A stretch of DNA of 64,000 nt from Oscillospiraceae bacterium (GTDB lineage Bacteria > Bacillota > Clostridia > Oscillospirales > Oscillospiraceae). This document shows positions 1 to 8,622 of the stretch, piece by piece. Within the stretch, counting starts at the first letter, position 1; every line of letters starts with the position of its first letter. The translations under genes were made by a program, and so were the position numbers. A model generated the notes under the pieces. It did no database searches. It saw only the letters and a program-made list of their open reading frames with translations, and was not told the origin of the DNA. The DNA lies in NCBI GenBank assembly GCA_017437095.1, contig JAFSBW010000026.1:1-64000 (forward strand). Direction: 5' to 3'.

Positions 1-2
1 AA

Positions 3-92
3 ACATTTGTCGCTTGTTATCGGAACTTCAAAATTGCAGAGTTTGATACCAAGGATGGACAACTGATTCACCGATTCATTGCAAGGATATAA
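3..92 (+). CDS. C-terminal end of an unknown protein, cut by the window start
   Basis: One frame is open from the window edge to a TAA at 90-92 and encodes about 29 residues ending in LIHRFIARI. The composition looks protein-like (charged and aromatic residues mixed), but the piece is too short to assign to a family. It could also be a chance open frame. Nothing downstream looks like a clear terminator for it. Confidence 0.4.
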   Translation, partial: TFVACYRNFKIAEFDTKDGQLIHRFIARI

Positions 93-145
93 GTTGTGTA
101 CTATGTCCTTACACTGGTGTGTACCATGTTACACTTGACACGATG

Positions 146-266
146 GCCGCCCCTACGGTCGCAGAATATCCATAGGAGATGAATGTAGGGACACCCGTCC
201 TCGGGTGTCCGTAGGCCACCAATAACCGCTGCACCTATTTGGACACCCCAGGAGGGGTGTCCCTAC
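146..266. repeat. GTAG palindrome cluster (REP/BIME-like)
   Basis: A half unit (146-156, minus orientation) is followed by a full plus-oriented unit at 185-210 (GTAG, then a GGGACACCC/GGGTGTCC hairpin) and a full minus-oriented unit at 241-266. Two units in opposite orientation around a short spacer resemble a BIME. The same GTAG-plus-hairpin design recurs at many places in this window and probably depends on a RAYT transposase such as the one at 11725-12228. The region has no convincing gene. Confidence 0.7.
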
Positions 267-334
267 GCCGATTCAATGGGCGCGACGGATTCATACCAGC
301 CCTTGTAACCGCTGAATATCTGCCGATAAAGAAG

Positions 335-356
335 GTAGAGGCGGCTACCAGCCGCC
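335..356 (+). repeat. GTAG palindrome unit
   Basis: GTAG followed by AGGCGGCT, a three-base loop and AGCCGCC. Same design as the other GTAG units of the window, with a diverged stem. Confidence 0.6.
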
Positions 357-419
357 CGCCTGTATCGAATTGCTCTCGCCATGGCGTTGTGGCGACAATA
401 AATAATAAGAAAACTATGG

Positions 420-448
420 TTGAAGCAGAGCAAGGATTATTGTATAAT
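420..448 (+). promoter_or_regulatory. Sigma-A promoter for the 473-1015 gene
   Basis: TTGAAG (420-425) and TATAAT (443-448) are separated by 17 bases, and the ribosome-binding site AGGAGG (459-464) starts 10 bases later, leaving a very short leader. Confidence 0.75.
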
Positions 449-472
449 ATTTGCATATAGGAGGTGAGCGCC

Positions 473-1015
473 GTGACCCGAGAAGATGCTTCATATTTTT
501 CGATTCTATTAAAAAACGGATTTCACGATGAATATGATGAATGGCTGGATCGGCATCTGGAAGAGGAAGATCCTTTAAGCGATCTGGTGCTGGATCTGTC
601 GCTGTGTGCTTCAGATGTGAACGAGACTATTTCCTGCCTGCAAAATTACTGCGCGGATCTTCCAGCTGGAGAGTTGGACGAAAGCGCCGTTTGTGAGCGG
701 CTGAGGCTGTTTTTAAAAGAAGCGCATCATGCCAATCGGCTCAGCAAAGAGCAAACTGTGGATTACATGTTTCGCTTCGCTTTGAGCCATGGCGATCCCG
801 GCGATTTCGGCGAGGGATCGTGGAATGATATGTATTTTATGGGGGACAACTATTGCTTGACCCAAGAGGGGTATGCTTCATGGGAGTCTTTTGATTCCGT
901 GTTTTATGGTTATTTGGATCATGGCATCCCATTTGTTTCAAAGCCTGAATCCCCATGCCAAAATGAAGCGCCAAAATCGTTCTTCAGAAAGTTCCTTGAC
1001 CGATTTCACAAATAA
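473..1015 (+). CDS. Hypothetical acidic cytoplasmic protein, 180 aa
   Basis: I do not recognise the family. The protein is soluble and rich in Asp, Glu and aromatic residues, with no signal peptide or membrane segment. The GTG at 473 is preferred as start because it lies eight bases after AGGAGG (459-464); the GTG at 464 overlaps that site. It is a single-gene unit: its own near-consensus promoter lies just upstream and a strong intrinsic terminator follows the stop. Flanking GTAG palindromes on both sides suggest an accessory locus. An immunity-like or SMI1/KNR4-like small protein is conceivable from size and acidity, but no diagnostic motif was seen. Confidence 0.75.
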   Translation: MTREDASYFSILLKNGFHDEYDEWLDRHLEEEDPLSDLVLDLSLCASDVNETISCLQNYCADLPAGELDESAVCERLRLFLKEAHHANRLSKEQTVDYMFRFALSHGDPGDFGEGSWNDMYFMGDNYCLTQEGYASWESFDSVFYGYLDHGIPFVSKPESPCQNEAPKSFFRKFLDRFHK

Positions 1016-1040
1016 TAACGCGTATATTATCCCAAATAAA

Positions 1041-1076
1041 GACCTGATTTGCCCTGGGGGCAGATCGGGTCTTTTT
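1041..1076 (+). terminator. Intrinsic terminator
   Basis: A 14-base stem (GACCTGATTTGCCC with GGGCAGATCGGGTC, two G-T pairs) is followed by a run of six T, 25 bases after the stop of the 473-1015 gene. Confidence 0.85.
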
Positions 1077-1126
1077 TCTGTCCCTGCGCGCTCCGGGCGG
1101 CTTCCGGAAAAGATCACCTTTGCTCC

Positions 1127-1201
1127 GGGCGGTTAATAACCGCCCCTACAGTCATTCAATGGCTTCTGTCTGTAACCGTAGGGGCGATTCATGAATCGCC
1201 C
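1127..1201. repeat. Inverted pair of GTAG palindromes (BIME-like)
   Basis: A minus-oriented unit at 1127-1149 (stem GGGCGGTTA/TAACCGCCC, then CTAC) faces a plus-oriented unit at 1178-1201 (GTAG, then GGGCGATTC/GAATCGCCC), with a 28-base spacer. This is the classical pairing of REP units. Confidence 0.75.
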
Positions 1202-1226
1202 GTTTGCGCCCAATACCAGCCATGCA

Positions 1227-1259
1227 AAAAGCCGCTGCGGATTAGCCGCAGCGGCTTTT
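1227..1259 (-). terminator. Intrinsic terminator of the minus-strand operon
   Basis: A perfect 14-base stem (AAAAGCCGCTGCGG) with a five-base loop, followed on the minus strand by TTTTT. It lies about 20 bases beyond the stop of the 1281-2435 gene. The symmetric A/T flanks could let it act in both directions. Confidence 0.85.
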
Positions 1260-1280
1260 GTTTGTGGGGCGTGGGGGGGA

Positions 1281-2435
1281 TCAGTTTTCTTTCAGAAAAT
1301 CGCCGCTGACCCAGCCGGTCTTGCCATTATAGGTGACCTTGGCCCAGCTTCCGGCCCATTCTTCAACCGTAACCACCGTGCCGCCGGGGATGTTAGCCAG
1401 TTTTTTGGCGGTGGTGCTGGGATTTGCTCGCAGATACAGGACGCTATCCTGACGGACAGCGACGGTATAGGTCTTAGGTTGGGTAGGCTCGGGGGTGGTA
1501 TACAGGGGAGTAGTGGTAGGCTCCGGGGTGGTTACCGGGGGCGTAGTAGGCGCGGGGGTGGTAATGGGGGGCGCGGTCTCGCCCATGGTAGAGCTGGGAG
1601 GGGGCGGCTGGATGCTGCCCCGGTTATCCTGCCAGGGGGCATTGCCGGTAGCGATCAGGATAATGCCGATCAGCAGCGCGGCGAAGCACAGCACAGCTGC
1701 CAGCAGCACCAGAATGCTGCGCCAGGTGGGGGCTTTTGCCTGGCTGTGGCGGCGGCGGAAGCCGGTCATATACAGGTGGCCGCAGTACCAGGAGCGCACC
1801 TTAAAGGGCACCCACAGGCCGAAAATGCCCAGGGTAAATACGGTAAAAGTGCCCCATACTAGGTAGTTTTCAAACAGCTGCAGGCCGGTGCCGTCAAAGG
1901 TGAGCCGTCGGCCGCATACTACGGTGTGCTTGGCCCGGTAGCGCCAAACCATGCACTGCGCCCAGGCCAGGCCAATGCCCAGGGTGACCAGGGTGATCAG
2001 GGCAGCCAGAGCCATCCAGCCCAGGTATGCCCAGGTAGAGCCGTCGAAATAAGATACTTCCGTAGGCTTCTGGGGCGCTTGGGCCGCATCCTGGGCAGCT
2101 TCCTTTACCGATGCGGGGATGACGACTGTGGCGTCGCTGACAGCCTTCGCGGCCTGGCGCACAGGCTTAAAGGCTTGGGTTTGATCTATTGCCATGCGCT
2201 TGGGGGGCTGGCTGGGGGCAGGCTCCTGCTTGGGGGGTGTTTCCTCCTGGGCAGGGGCTTCCTCTTTCGCCGGTGTTTCCTCCTGGGCAGGGGCTTCCTC
2301 CTGGGCGGGTGCTTGGACTTCTTCCTCAGCTACCGGCGCAGGGGTCTGGGCCTGTTCCATCGTGGGCTGCTCCTGCTCGGCTTCCTGGGTAGGGATCTCT
2401 TCCGGGGTTTGGAGCGTCTCGTTCTTTTCGTCCAT
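1281..2435 (-). CDS. DUF898-like membrane protein with proline-rich repeats and C-terminal SH3 domain
   Basis: 384 aa in a clear domain order. Residues 1-100 are an acidic low-complexity tail with tandem PAQEE(A/T) repeats. Residues 130-260 hold several hydrophobic segments with the FDGST...TLGIG...RYR pattern of DUF898 (YjgN-like) membrane proteins. A Pro/Thr-rich stalk follows, and the last 65 residues form a bacterial SH3 (SH3_3) domain ending in TGWVSGDFLKEN. The SH3 domain probably binds cell wall peptides outside the membrane. The start follows AAGGAGGT. It is the last gene of a four-gene minus-strand run with two ABC exporters and a PIG-L deacetylase, so a role in envelope modification is inferred. 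Confidence 0.75.
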   Translation of the reverse strand: MDEKNETLQTPEEIPTQEAEQEQPTMEQAQTPAPVAEEEVQAPAQEEAPAQEETPAKEEAPAQEETPPKQEPAPSQPPKRMAIDQTQAFKPVRQAAKAVSDATVVIPASVKEAAQDAAQAPQKPTEVSYFDGSTWAYLGWMALAALITLVTLGIGLAWAQCMVWRYRAKHTVVCGRRLTFDGTGLQLFENYLVWGTFTVFTLGIFGLWVPFKVRSWYCGHLYMTGFRRRHSQAKAPTWRSILVLLAAVLCFAALLIGIILIATGNAPWQDNRGSIQPPPPSSTMGETAPPITTPAPTTPPVTTPEPTTTPLYTTPEPTQPKTYTVAVRQDSVLYLRANPSTTAKKLANIPGGTVVTVEEWAGSWAKVTYNGKTGWVSGDFLKEN

Positions 2436-2469
2436 GTGGATACCTCCTTGGGGTTGTGGGTGGGTTTAC

Positions 2470-3999
2470 TTACTTAAAACGCAGGAACAAAAGCAAAATC
2501 AGTACGCAAACAAGCAGGGATAAAACCACAAGGGCGCTTATCAGCAAGATTTGGCTCGTTTCGCTGCGGGTTTCGGCGGGTGGCTCATAGGCCTGGGGGG
2601 CGGTAGCTTCCGGCCCCTGAGTGGCCTGGGGGGTGGTTGGCTCCGGGCCGGTGGTCTCCGGCGGGATATTGGGGGGCAGCTGAGGATTTTGCTCCAGCCA
2701 CAGCGCATCGTCCTGGGCGTGGGTGGTTACATTCTCAAAGAAATCCTTCTTTTCCACATCCGGCCCTACAGTGCTGCGGTATAGGCCGTAAAGGCAGGGG
2801 CTATAGGTGGCGATCTGGCTGGCTTTGGTGATCTTCACGCCGTTTTTGCCGTTGATCCAGCCGCTAAACCAGGTCCAAAGCTGGCTCTTGTGGCAGGGAA
2901 AGCCATATTTTTGGGTAACCTGGAAGGGGGAAAGGCCGTCCAGCTCCTCCATGGGGGTATCCCAATCCATAACCAGGATATTCTCCCAGTACAGGTGGAA
3001 ATAGGCCTTGGGGGTATCCCAGGTGCCGTAAAGCTCAGCCGAATGGGGCATTTTAGCGGGGTCGGAAGCGGCGGTAAGGGCTTCGGCCACGCAATCGGCA
3101 TAAACCATGTGCTGGCCGTGGGAATATTCGCCGTTGAAATCGTGGGCTACCACTACCTTGGGCTTAAAGCGGCGCAGCTGCTCGGTGCAATAGTCCAGAA
3201 TGTCGCTGCGGGTGTAGCCGTAGGCTTTAAACTCGGAGTAGGTGGAGCTGATGGTCTCCTTGAGGAAATCCGGGAAGCTGCCGAACACGGGGTACACATC
3301 GCACCCTACAGACCACATGCCGTTGAGCATTTCGTGGACACGGGAGGTAGTAAGGTTGCGGTGATCCGTCAGGTATACTACCTGCACATTGTAGCCCAGG
3401 GCCTTGGCGTAGTAGGGAAGCACACCGGCGAAGAAGAGCTGCTCATCGTCGCCGTGGGTAGAAAACAGCAGCAGGTCTGCTTTATGCTCTGCCGGGGGCT
3501 TCCAGCGCTGCACATCCGCCGGGGGCGTTCCCGGGGAATAGAGCCGAAGCTCGCAGATATGCACCTTGCCATGGGGATAGGTTACGGTAACGGAGCTGGG
3601 GGCATAGCCAAACATGGCCACCAGATCCACAAAATCATGGAGGAAGCCGTATTTTCCCGCAATAAAGGACTGGCCGGTGGCGTTGTCGGTAACGGTATAG
3701 CCAACCTCGTAGGGATACTGGTAGAAAAAGTACAGCGAGCCGATGCCTTCGCTATGCTCCAGAGTAAGGCTGGCGGTATCCTTGGAGGCCAGGCTCTTGT
3801 TAAGAACATCGTCCCAGATCACGCTCACATCCTGAAAACCGGAATGGCTCTTAACCGAGCGCATGGTGGAGATCAGAGTAGCTTCCTGCTCCTGGGGCTT
3901 GGCATCTGCGTCAGTTTGGGCAGCTTCTGCTTGCAGGCTCTGGCCAAGGGTCAGCACCATGGCAGCAAGCACAAGCAAGGCCAGTATTTTCTGCTTCAT
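2470..3999 (-). CDS. Secreted, membrane-anchored PIG-L (LmbE-like) deacetylase
   Basis: 509 aa. An N-terminal signal peptide is followed by a beta-rich region (about 60-165), then a PIG-L/LmbE Zn-dependent deacetylase domain with the metal-binding motif HGDDE (H182, D184, D185) and a later HGQH. A Pro/Thr-rich stalk leads to a C-terminal transmembrane helix (about 480-505) with a short basic tail. Family members remove acetyl groups from N-acetylglucosamine-type sugars. The topology places catalysis outside the cell, tethered to the membrane. The start follows AAGGAGG. It sits 13 bases after an ABC exporter subunit in the same operon, which suggests the exported substrate or a surface glycan is what it deacetylates (inference). 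Confidence 0.85.
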   Translation of the reverse strand: MKQKILALLVLAAMVLTLGQSLQAEAAQTDADAKPQEQEATLISTMRSVKSHSGFQDVSVIWDDVLNKSLASKDTASLTLEHSEGIGSLYFFYQYPYEVGYTVTDNATGQSFIAGKYGFLHDFVDLVAMFGYAPSSVTVTYPHGKVHICELRLYSPGTPPADVQRWKPPAEHKADLLLFSTHGDDEQLFFAGVLPYYAKALGYNVQVVYLTDHRNLTTSRVHEMLNGMWSVGCDVYPVFGSFPDFLKETISSTYSEFKAYGYTRSDILDYCTEQLRRFKPKVVVAHDFNGEYSHGQHMVYADCVAEALTAASDPAKMPHSAELYGTWDTPKAYFHLYWENILVMDWDTPMEELDGLSPFQVTQKYGFPCHKSQLWTWFSGWINGKNGVKITKASQIATYSPCLYGLYRSTVGPDVEKKDFFENVTTHAQDDALWLEQNPQLPPNIPPETTGPEPTTPQATQGPEATAPQAYEPPAETRSETSQILLISALVVLSLLVCVLILLLFLRFK

Positions 4000-4012
4000 A
4001 AGCGATCCCTCC

Positions 4013-5905
4013 TTATTCCAGCTCGAATGCGCCGGTATAAAGCTGGTAGTAGGTGCCCTGGCGGGCGATCAGATCCTGGTGGGTGCCCCGCTCGATGATG
4101 CGGCCGTGATCCAGGACCATAATACAGTCGGAGTTCATAACCGTGCTTAAGCGGTGGGCAATGACAAAGGTGGTGCGGCCCTTCATAAGGGCATCCATAC
4201 CCCGCTGCACCAGAGCCTCCGTGCGGGTATCGATGGAGGAAGTAGCTTCGTCCAGGATCATGACCGGGGGATCGGCCACGGCTGCCCGGGCGATGGCGAT
4301 GAGCTGCCGCTGGCCCTGGGAAAGGCTGGCGCCGTTGCCGGTAAGCATGGTATCGTAGCCATCGGGCAGGCGGGTAATAAAGCCGTGGGCATTGGCCAGC
4401 TTTGCCGCCTGAATGCACTGCTCGTCGGTGGCGTCCAGGTTGCCGTAGCGGATGTTTTCCATAACGGTGCCGGTAAAGAGGTTGGTTTCCTGCAGAACGA
4501 TGCCCAGGCTTCGCCGCAGGTCGCTCTTTCGGATCTTGTTGATGTTAATGCCGTCGTAGCGGATCTTGCCGTCGGCAATGTCGTAAAAGCGGTTGATCAG
4601 GTTGGTTATGGTGGTCTTGCCGGCGCCGGTAGCGCCTACGAAGGCCAGCTTTTGGCCGGGGGTAGCGTAGAGGGTAATATCGTGCAGCACCGTCTTTTCA
4701 GGCACATAGGCAAAGTCTACCATGTCCATGGTAATATCGCCCCGCACCGGGGTATAGGTCACGCTGCCGTCCGCCTGGTGGGGGTGCCGCCAGGCCCAGT
4801 GGCCGGTATGCTGAGCGCATTCGGTAATGGTGCCGTCATCGCTTTCGGTGCAGTTGACCAGGGTAACATACCCTTCGTCCACCTCGGGCTCTTCGTCCAT
4901 CAGCTCAAATACCCGCTCCGCGCCGGCAAGAGCCATAACGATGGAGTTGATCTGGCCGGAGATCTGGTTGATGGGCATATTGAAGCTGCGGGAAAGGATC
5001 ATAAAGGCCATCAGATCGCCCAGGCTTACGCCCTTGCCGCTGACAACCAGCGCGCCGCCTACTACAGCCAAAATGGCGTACTGCACATAGCCCAGGTTGT
5101 TGTTGATGGGGCCCATCATGTTGGAGAACTTGCCGGCGGAGTAGGCGTTGCGGCAAAGCTCCTCGTTGAGCTTATCAAACTCAGCCTTGCAGGCAGCTTC
5201 ATGGTTGAATACCTTAACCACCTTTTGCCCGGTGATCATTTCTTCGATATAGCCGTTTACCTTGCCCAGGGACTTTTGCTGGCCGATAAAGAATTTGCCG
5301 GATTTTCCCGTAAGGGTCATGGTGGTAAACACCATGACTACCACGGTGACCATTGCCGTAAGGGTAAGCACCCAGGAGGTGGTCACCATGCGCACCAGGA
5401 TCACGATCAAAGTAACTACGGCAGCAACTGCCTGGGGGATGGACTGGGAAATCATCTGGCGCAGGGTGTCGATGTCGCTGGTGTAGCGGGACATAAGGTT
5501 GCCCGCGGTGTTGGCGTCAAAATAGCGGATGGGCAGGCGCTGCATCTTGGCGAACATCTCGTCGCGGATGTTCTTCTGGATGCCCTGGGTAACGCCTACC
5601 ATAAGATAGCTCTGGAAAAAGCTGCCCAGCATACCCAGCACATAGATGCAGGCGATCTGGATGAGGAATTTCATCAGAGCGCTGAAATCGCTGCTGCCGG
5701 AGTCTACCATGGGCTGGATGTAATCATCCACCAGGCTGCCCAGAGCGGCAGAGGTGTTGGTTTGGGCTACGGCGGTAAGCACGATGCATACCATAACGGC
5801 GAGCATGATGTACCAGTATTTTTTCAGGTAGCTCAGCAGCCGCAGAAAGGTCTTTTTCGGGTCTTTGGCTTTGCGGCCGTCGCCGCGCATACGGGGAGGT
5901 GCCAT
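4013..5905 (-). CDS. ABC exporter subunit with intact catalytic site (BmrD/TM288-like)
   Basis: 630 aa. The N-terminal half is a type IV ABC exporter membrane domain with about six helices. The C-terminal half is an ATPase with Walker A GATGAGKTT, signature LSQGQ and Walker B MILDEATSSID with the catalytic Glu present. A roughly 60-residue insert between the two (about 345-400, containing a Cys and His-rich stretch) is typical of the longer partner of heterodimeric exporters. The start follows AAAGGAGG, and the ATG overlaps the end of the partner gene. The pair probably exports lipids, peptides or drugs; the substrate cannot be told from the sequence. Confidence 0.9.
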   Translation of the reverse strand: MAPPRMRGDGRKAKDPKKTFLRLLSYLKKYWYIMLAVMVCIVLTAVAQTNTSAALGSLVDDYIQPMVDSGSSDFSALMKFLIQIACIYVLGMLGSFFQSYLMVGVTQGIQKNIRDEMFAKMQRLPIRYFDANTAGNLMSRYTSDIDTLRQMISQSIPQAVAAVVTLIVILVRMVTTSWVLTLTAMVTVVVMVFTTMTLTGKSGKFFIGQQKSLGKVNGYIEEMITGQKVVKVFNHEAACKAEFDKLNEELCRNAYSAGKFSNMMGPINNNLGYVQYAILAVVGGALVVSGKGVSLGDLMAFMILSRSFNMPINQISGQINSIVMALAGAERVFELMDEEPEVDEGYVTLVNCTESDDGTITECAQHTGHWAWRHPHQADGSVTYTPVRGDITMDMVDFAYVPEKTVLHDITLYATPGQKLAFVGATGAGKTTITNLINRFYDIADGKIRYDGININKIRKSDLRRSLGIVLQETNLFTGTVMENIRYGNLDATDEQCIQAAKLANAHGFITRLPDGYDTMLTGNGASLSQGQRQLIAIARAAVADPPVMILDEATSSIDTRTEALVQRGMDALMKGRTTFVIAHRLSTVMNSDCIMVLDHGRIIERGTHQDLIARQGTYYQLYTGAFELE

Positions 5906-7650
5906 TACTGCTCGCCTCCTTTCTGCTGGGAGCGGTATACTTCTTGGTAGATGGGAGAGCTTTCCAAAAGCTCAGCATGGGTGCCGCAGGCGGCTACCAT
6001 GCCGTCTTCGAGGATCACGATCATATCCGCATCCTCTACGGAAGCTACCCGCTGGGCGATGATCAGCTTGGTGGTGTTGGGGATCTCTTCCCGGAAGGCC
6101 TGGCGGATCATGGCGTCGGTCTTGGTATCTACGGCGGAGGTAGAGTCGTCAAGGATCAGCACCTTGGGCTTTTTCAGAAGCGCCCGGGCAATGCAAAGGC
6201 GCTGCTTCTGGCCGCCGGAAACGTTGGTGCCGCCCTGCTCGATATATGTATCGTAGCCGTCGGGGAAGCCGGTAATAAATTCGTGGGCGCAGGCCAAGGT
6301 GCAGGCGTGGATTAGCTCTTCATCGGTGGCGTCAGGGTTGCCCCAGCGCAGATTCTCCCGGATGGTGCCGGAAAACAGCTCGTTCTTTTGCAGCACCATG
6401 GCTACATTGTCCCGCAGCACCTCCAGGTCGTACTTGCGCACATCTACGCCGCCCAGGCGAAGGCTGCCTTCGGATACATCGTAAAGCCGGGGGATCAGCT
6501 GCACCAGGGTGCTTTTGCCGGAGCCGGTACCGCCCAGAATGCCTACGGTAGCGCCGGAGGGGATATGCAGATCTACTTCTTTCAGCGCCCGGTGCTTGGC
6601 GGTAGCGCTGTAGCGGAAGGAAACATTGTCAAAATCGATGGAGCCGTCAGCCACTTCGGTAACGGCGTTTTCCGGGGAAACCAGATCCGGCTTTGCCTGC
6701 AGCAGCTCATAGCAGCGGCGCATGGGGCTGCGGCTCATGGTCATCATTACAAATACCATGCTCATCTGCATGAGAGAGGAGAGGATCTGGGTGGTGTAAG
6801 TAAACATGGAGCTAAGCTCGCCGGTAGTAAGGCCGCGCAGGGGATCGTTGCCGGAGGCCACTACCAGGTGAGCGCCTACCCAGGAGATGCTCAGGGTGCA
6901 GGCGTATACGCACATAAGCATCAGCGGGGAGTTGAGGGCCAGGATCTTTTCTGCTTTGGAGAAATTCTTAGCCAGCTCAGCGGAAACGCCGGTAAACTTT
7001 TCCGTTTCCTTTTCTTCCCGCACAAAGGATTTTACAACCCGGATGCCCCGGATATTTTCCTGAACGGTGTTGTTCATCTTGTCCATGAGCTTAAAGCCCC
7101 GGTCAAAGATCCTAAATACCAAAGGCACCAGGCAGCACAGAGCCACGATCAGCACCGGCATTACCTGCAAATAGATGGTACTCAGCTTTACGGAGATCCG
7201 CAGGGCGGAGATCAGCGCCAGAACAAGCATCATCACGCAGCGGATGGTCATGCGGATCATCATCTGGAAAGTCATCTGCAGATTGGCCACATCGGATGTA
7301 AGCCGGGTGACGATGGACGCGCTGGAAAAGCTGTCAATATTGGAAAAGCTGAAGCGCTGCACCTGGTAGAACATATCCTGGCGCAGATTTTTGGCAAAGC
7401 CCGTGGCGGCTTTTGAGGCAAATACGGCGCTGAGCACACCAAAGCCCAGGCTGCACAAAGCGCACACTACCAGCAGTATGGATTTGGATACCACCACATC
7501 CATATTTTTCATGGCGATGCCATAGTCGTAAAGCTGGGCCATTACCAGAGGAATGGTTACCTCCATAGCCACCTCGCCCACCATGCAAAGGGGGCTGAGC
7601 AGGGCGGCCCATTTGTATTCCCGGATGCACCGGGCCAATCGTTTAAGCAT
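5905..7650 (-). CDS. ABC exporter subunit with degenerate catalytic site (BmrC/TM287-like)
   Basis: 581 aa from the ATG at 7650, which has GGAGG nine bases upstream; longer readings into 7704 lack a ribosome site. It has a six-helix membrane domain and an ATPase domain with Walker A GGTGSGKST, signature VSGGQ and Walker B LILDDSTSAVD, where the catalytic Glu is Asp. One partner with a non-canonical site and one with a canonical site is the hallmark of heterodimeric exporters such as BmrCD, LmrCD and TM287/288. It is the first gene of the four-gene operon running to 1281. Confidence 0.9.
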   Translation of the reverse strand: MLKRLARCIREYKWAALLSPLCMVGEVAMEVTIPLVMAQLYDYGIAMKNMDVVVSKSILLVVCALCSLGFGVLSAVFASKAATGFAKNLRQDMFYQVQRFSFSNIDSFSSASIVTRLTSDVANLQMTFQMMIRMTIRCVMMLVLALISALRISVKLSTIYLQVMPVLIVALCCLVPLVFRIFDRGFKLMDKMNNTVQENIRGIRVVKSFVREEKETEKFTGVSAELAKNFSKAEKILALNSPLMLMCVYACTLSISWVGAHLVVASGNDPLRGLTTGELSSMFTYTTQILSSLMQMSMVFVMMTMSRSPMRRCYELLQAKPDLVSPENAVTEVADGSIDFDNVSFRYSATAKHRALKEVDLHIPSGATVGILGGTGSGKSTLVQLIPRLYDVSEGSLRLGGVDVRKYDLEVLRDNVAMVLQKNELFSGTIRENLRWGNPDATDEELIHACTLACAHEFITGFPDGYDTYIEQGGTNVSGGQKQRLCIARALLKKPKVLILDDSTSAVDTKTDAMIRQAFREEIPNTTKLIIAQRVASVEDADMIVILEDGMVAACGTHAELLESSPIYQEVYRSQQKGGEQ

Positions 7651-7677
7651 AATGCTATTCCTCCAATCGTACCATAC

Positions 7678-7706
7678 ATCATACCACATTTTGGCCTTTG
7701 GCACAA
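7678..7706 (-). promoter_or_regulatory. Promoter of the ABC/PIG-L operon
   Basis: On the minus strand TTGTGC (7701-7706) and TATGAT (7678-7683) are separated by 17 bases, 28 bases before the start codon at 7650. Confidence 0.6.
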
Positions 7707-7756
7707 GTGCCAGGGCAAAAAGTTTACAATTTCCCTAAAAAACCCCATAGAAGGTC

Positions 7757-7785
7757 TTGCAAACGGATGATATTTGTGGTAATGT
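7757..7785 (+). promoter_or_regulatory. Possible promoter for the 7814-8551 gene
   Basis: TTGCAA (7757-7762), 17 bases, then TAATGT (7780-7785). The -10 element is weak, but the spacing and position are right. Confidence 0.4.
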
Positions 7786-7813
7786 ATTGATATTTTAAGG
7801 GAGGTGAGCAGCT

Positions 7814-8551
7814 ATGGAGCAAAATGCAGCGCCCCGGCAGGCTTTGGCGGCCCAATGCGATGCTTTGCATAAGGCGTTTCAGGCCGAATTAAATGCCCGG
7901 GAAGAAGCCCTGGCGAAAAAATACGAAGCGCAGATCTCTGCTCGCCTACAGGGGCTGAAAAAGGAGCGCGCTTACCAGGCTGCCAAGCTGAAGGAGCTGG
8001 GCTTTTTTCAGTTCTCCCAAAAACGGCAGCTCCAGGAAGAGCTGGAAAGGCTGGAAAAATGCATTGAGGATTATTCCGGCCCTGCCCATTTGCAGCAGGC
8101 CCGCATGGAAAACCTGCGGCGCATCGATAAGGCTGCCGCCGTCTACCGTGCCAAGCTGGATGACTATATGGCCCGCCGCTTCCCCTACGAAGCTATGCGC
8201 GCCCAGGCGGAGCTGGAGTTTAAAAACTGGTACCGAGGCTCTCAGTCCCAGGTGAAGGATACCATCTATGATGCCTTGCAGAAAAAGCCGGGCATGACCC
8301 GGGAGGAAATCTCTACCGCCCATCCGGTTATCCGGGAGCGCTCCCAGCGGCGTATCGATTTTCTGCTGGGCGAGATGGAAGAGGGCGGTGAGATCGCCGT
8401 AAAAGAAAACGGCCAGCAGCCGCGCTACTATACCGCAGGCCCCCGGGAGCCCAAGCGGCCCAATTATCCCCAGCTGGATTTTGCCTATGAAGATCCCGCG
8501 GTAGCCGCCCAGCCCATTCCCCAGCCGCCGAAAGCGGAAGAGGTTCTGTAA
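7814..8551 (+). CDS. Hypothetical protein: coiled coil plus winged-helix-like C-terminal domain
   Basis: 245 aa. Residues 1-105 are a long charged helical/coiled-coil region rich in Ala, Gln, Glu and Lys. Residues about 145-200 (VKDTIYDALQKKPGMTREEI ... RIDFLLGEMEEGGEI) fit a winged helix-turn-helix fold like those of MarR/ArsR-type or dissociation-type DNA-binding domains. The C-terminus is Pro-rich. A strong GGGAGGTGAG site precedes the ATG. It is monocistronic, with a terminator right after it. It could be a DNA-associated structural or regulatory protein, but the family is not recognised. Confidence 0.75.
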   Translation: MEQNAAPRQALAAQCDALHKAFQAELNAREEALAKKYEAQISARLQGLKKERAYQAAKLKELGFFQFSQKRQLQEELERLEKCIEDYSGPAHLQQARMENLRRIDKAAAVYRAKLDDYMARRFPYEAMRAQAELEFKNWYRGSQSQVKDTIYDALQKKPGMTREEISTAHPVIRERSQRRIDFLLGEMEEGGEIAVKENGQQPRYYTAGPREPKRPNYPQLDFAYEDPAVAAQPIPQPPKAEEVL

Positions 8552-8570
8552 CGAAAGCGATAATTGCAAT

Positions 8571-8608
8571 AAAAATCCGTGATTTCCTTTGGGAAATCAC
8601 GGATTTTT
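8571..8608. terminator. Bidirectional terminator between convergent genes
   Basis: A perfect 17-base stem AAAAATCCGTGATTTCC with a four-base loop, flanked by A and T runs. It serves both the 7814-8551 gene and dapB, whose stop is at 8623. Confidence 0.9.
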
Positions 8609-8622
8609 TGCTATTTGGGGGC

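Noticed and set aside
239..460. Two 73-codon frames on opposite strands in the 5' gap
   Set aside because: Both run through GTAG palindromes; neither has a ribosome site.
4154..5950. Plus-strand open frame of 598 codons
   Set aside because: Antisense to the ABC exporter subunit with intact motifs; low-complexity His/Gly-rich translation without family features.
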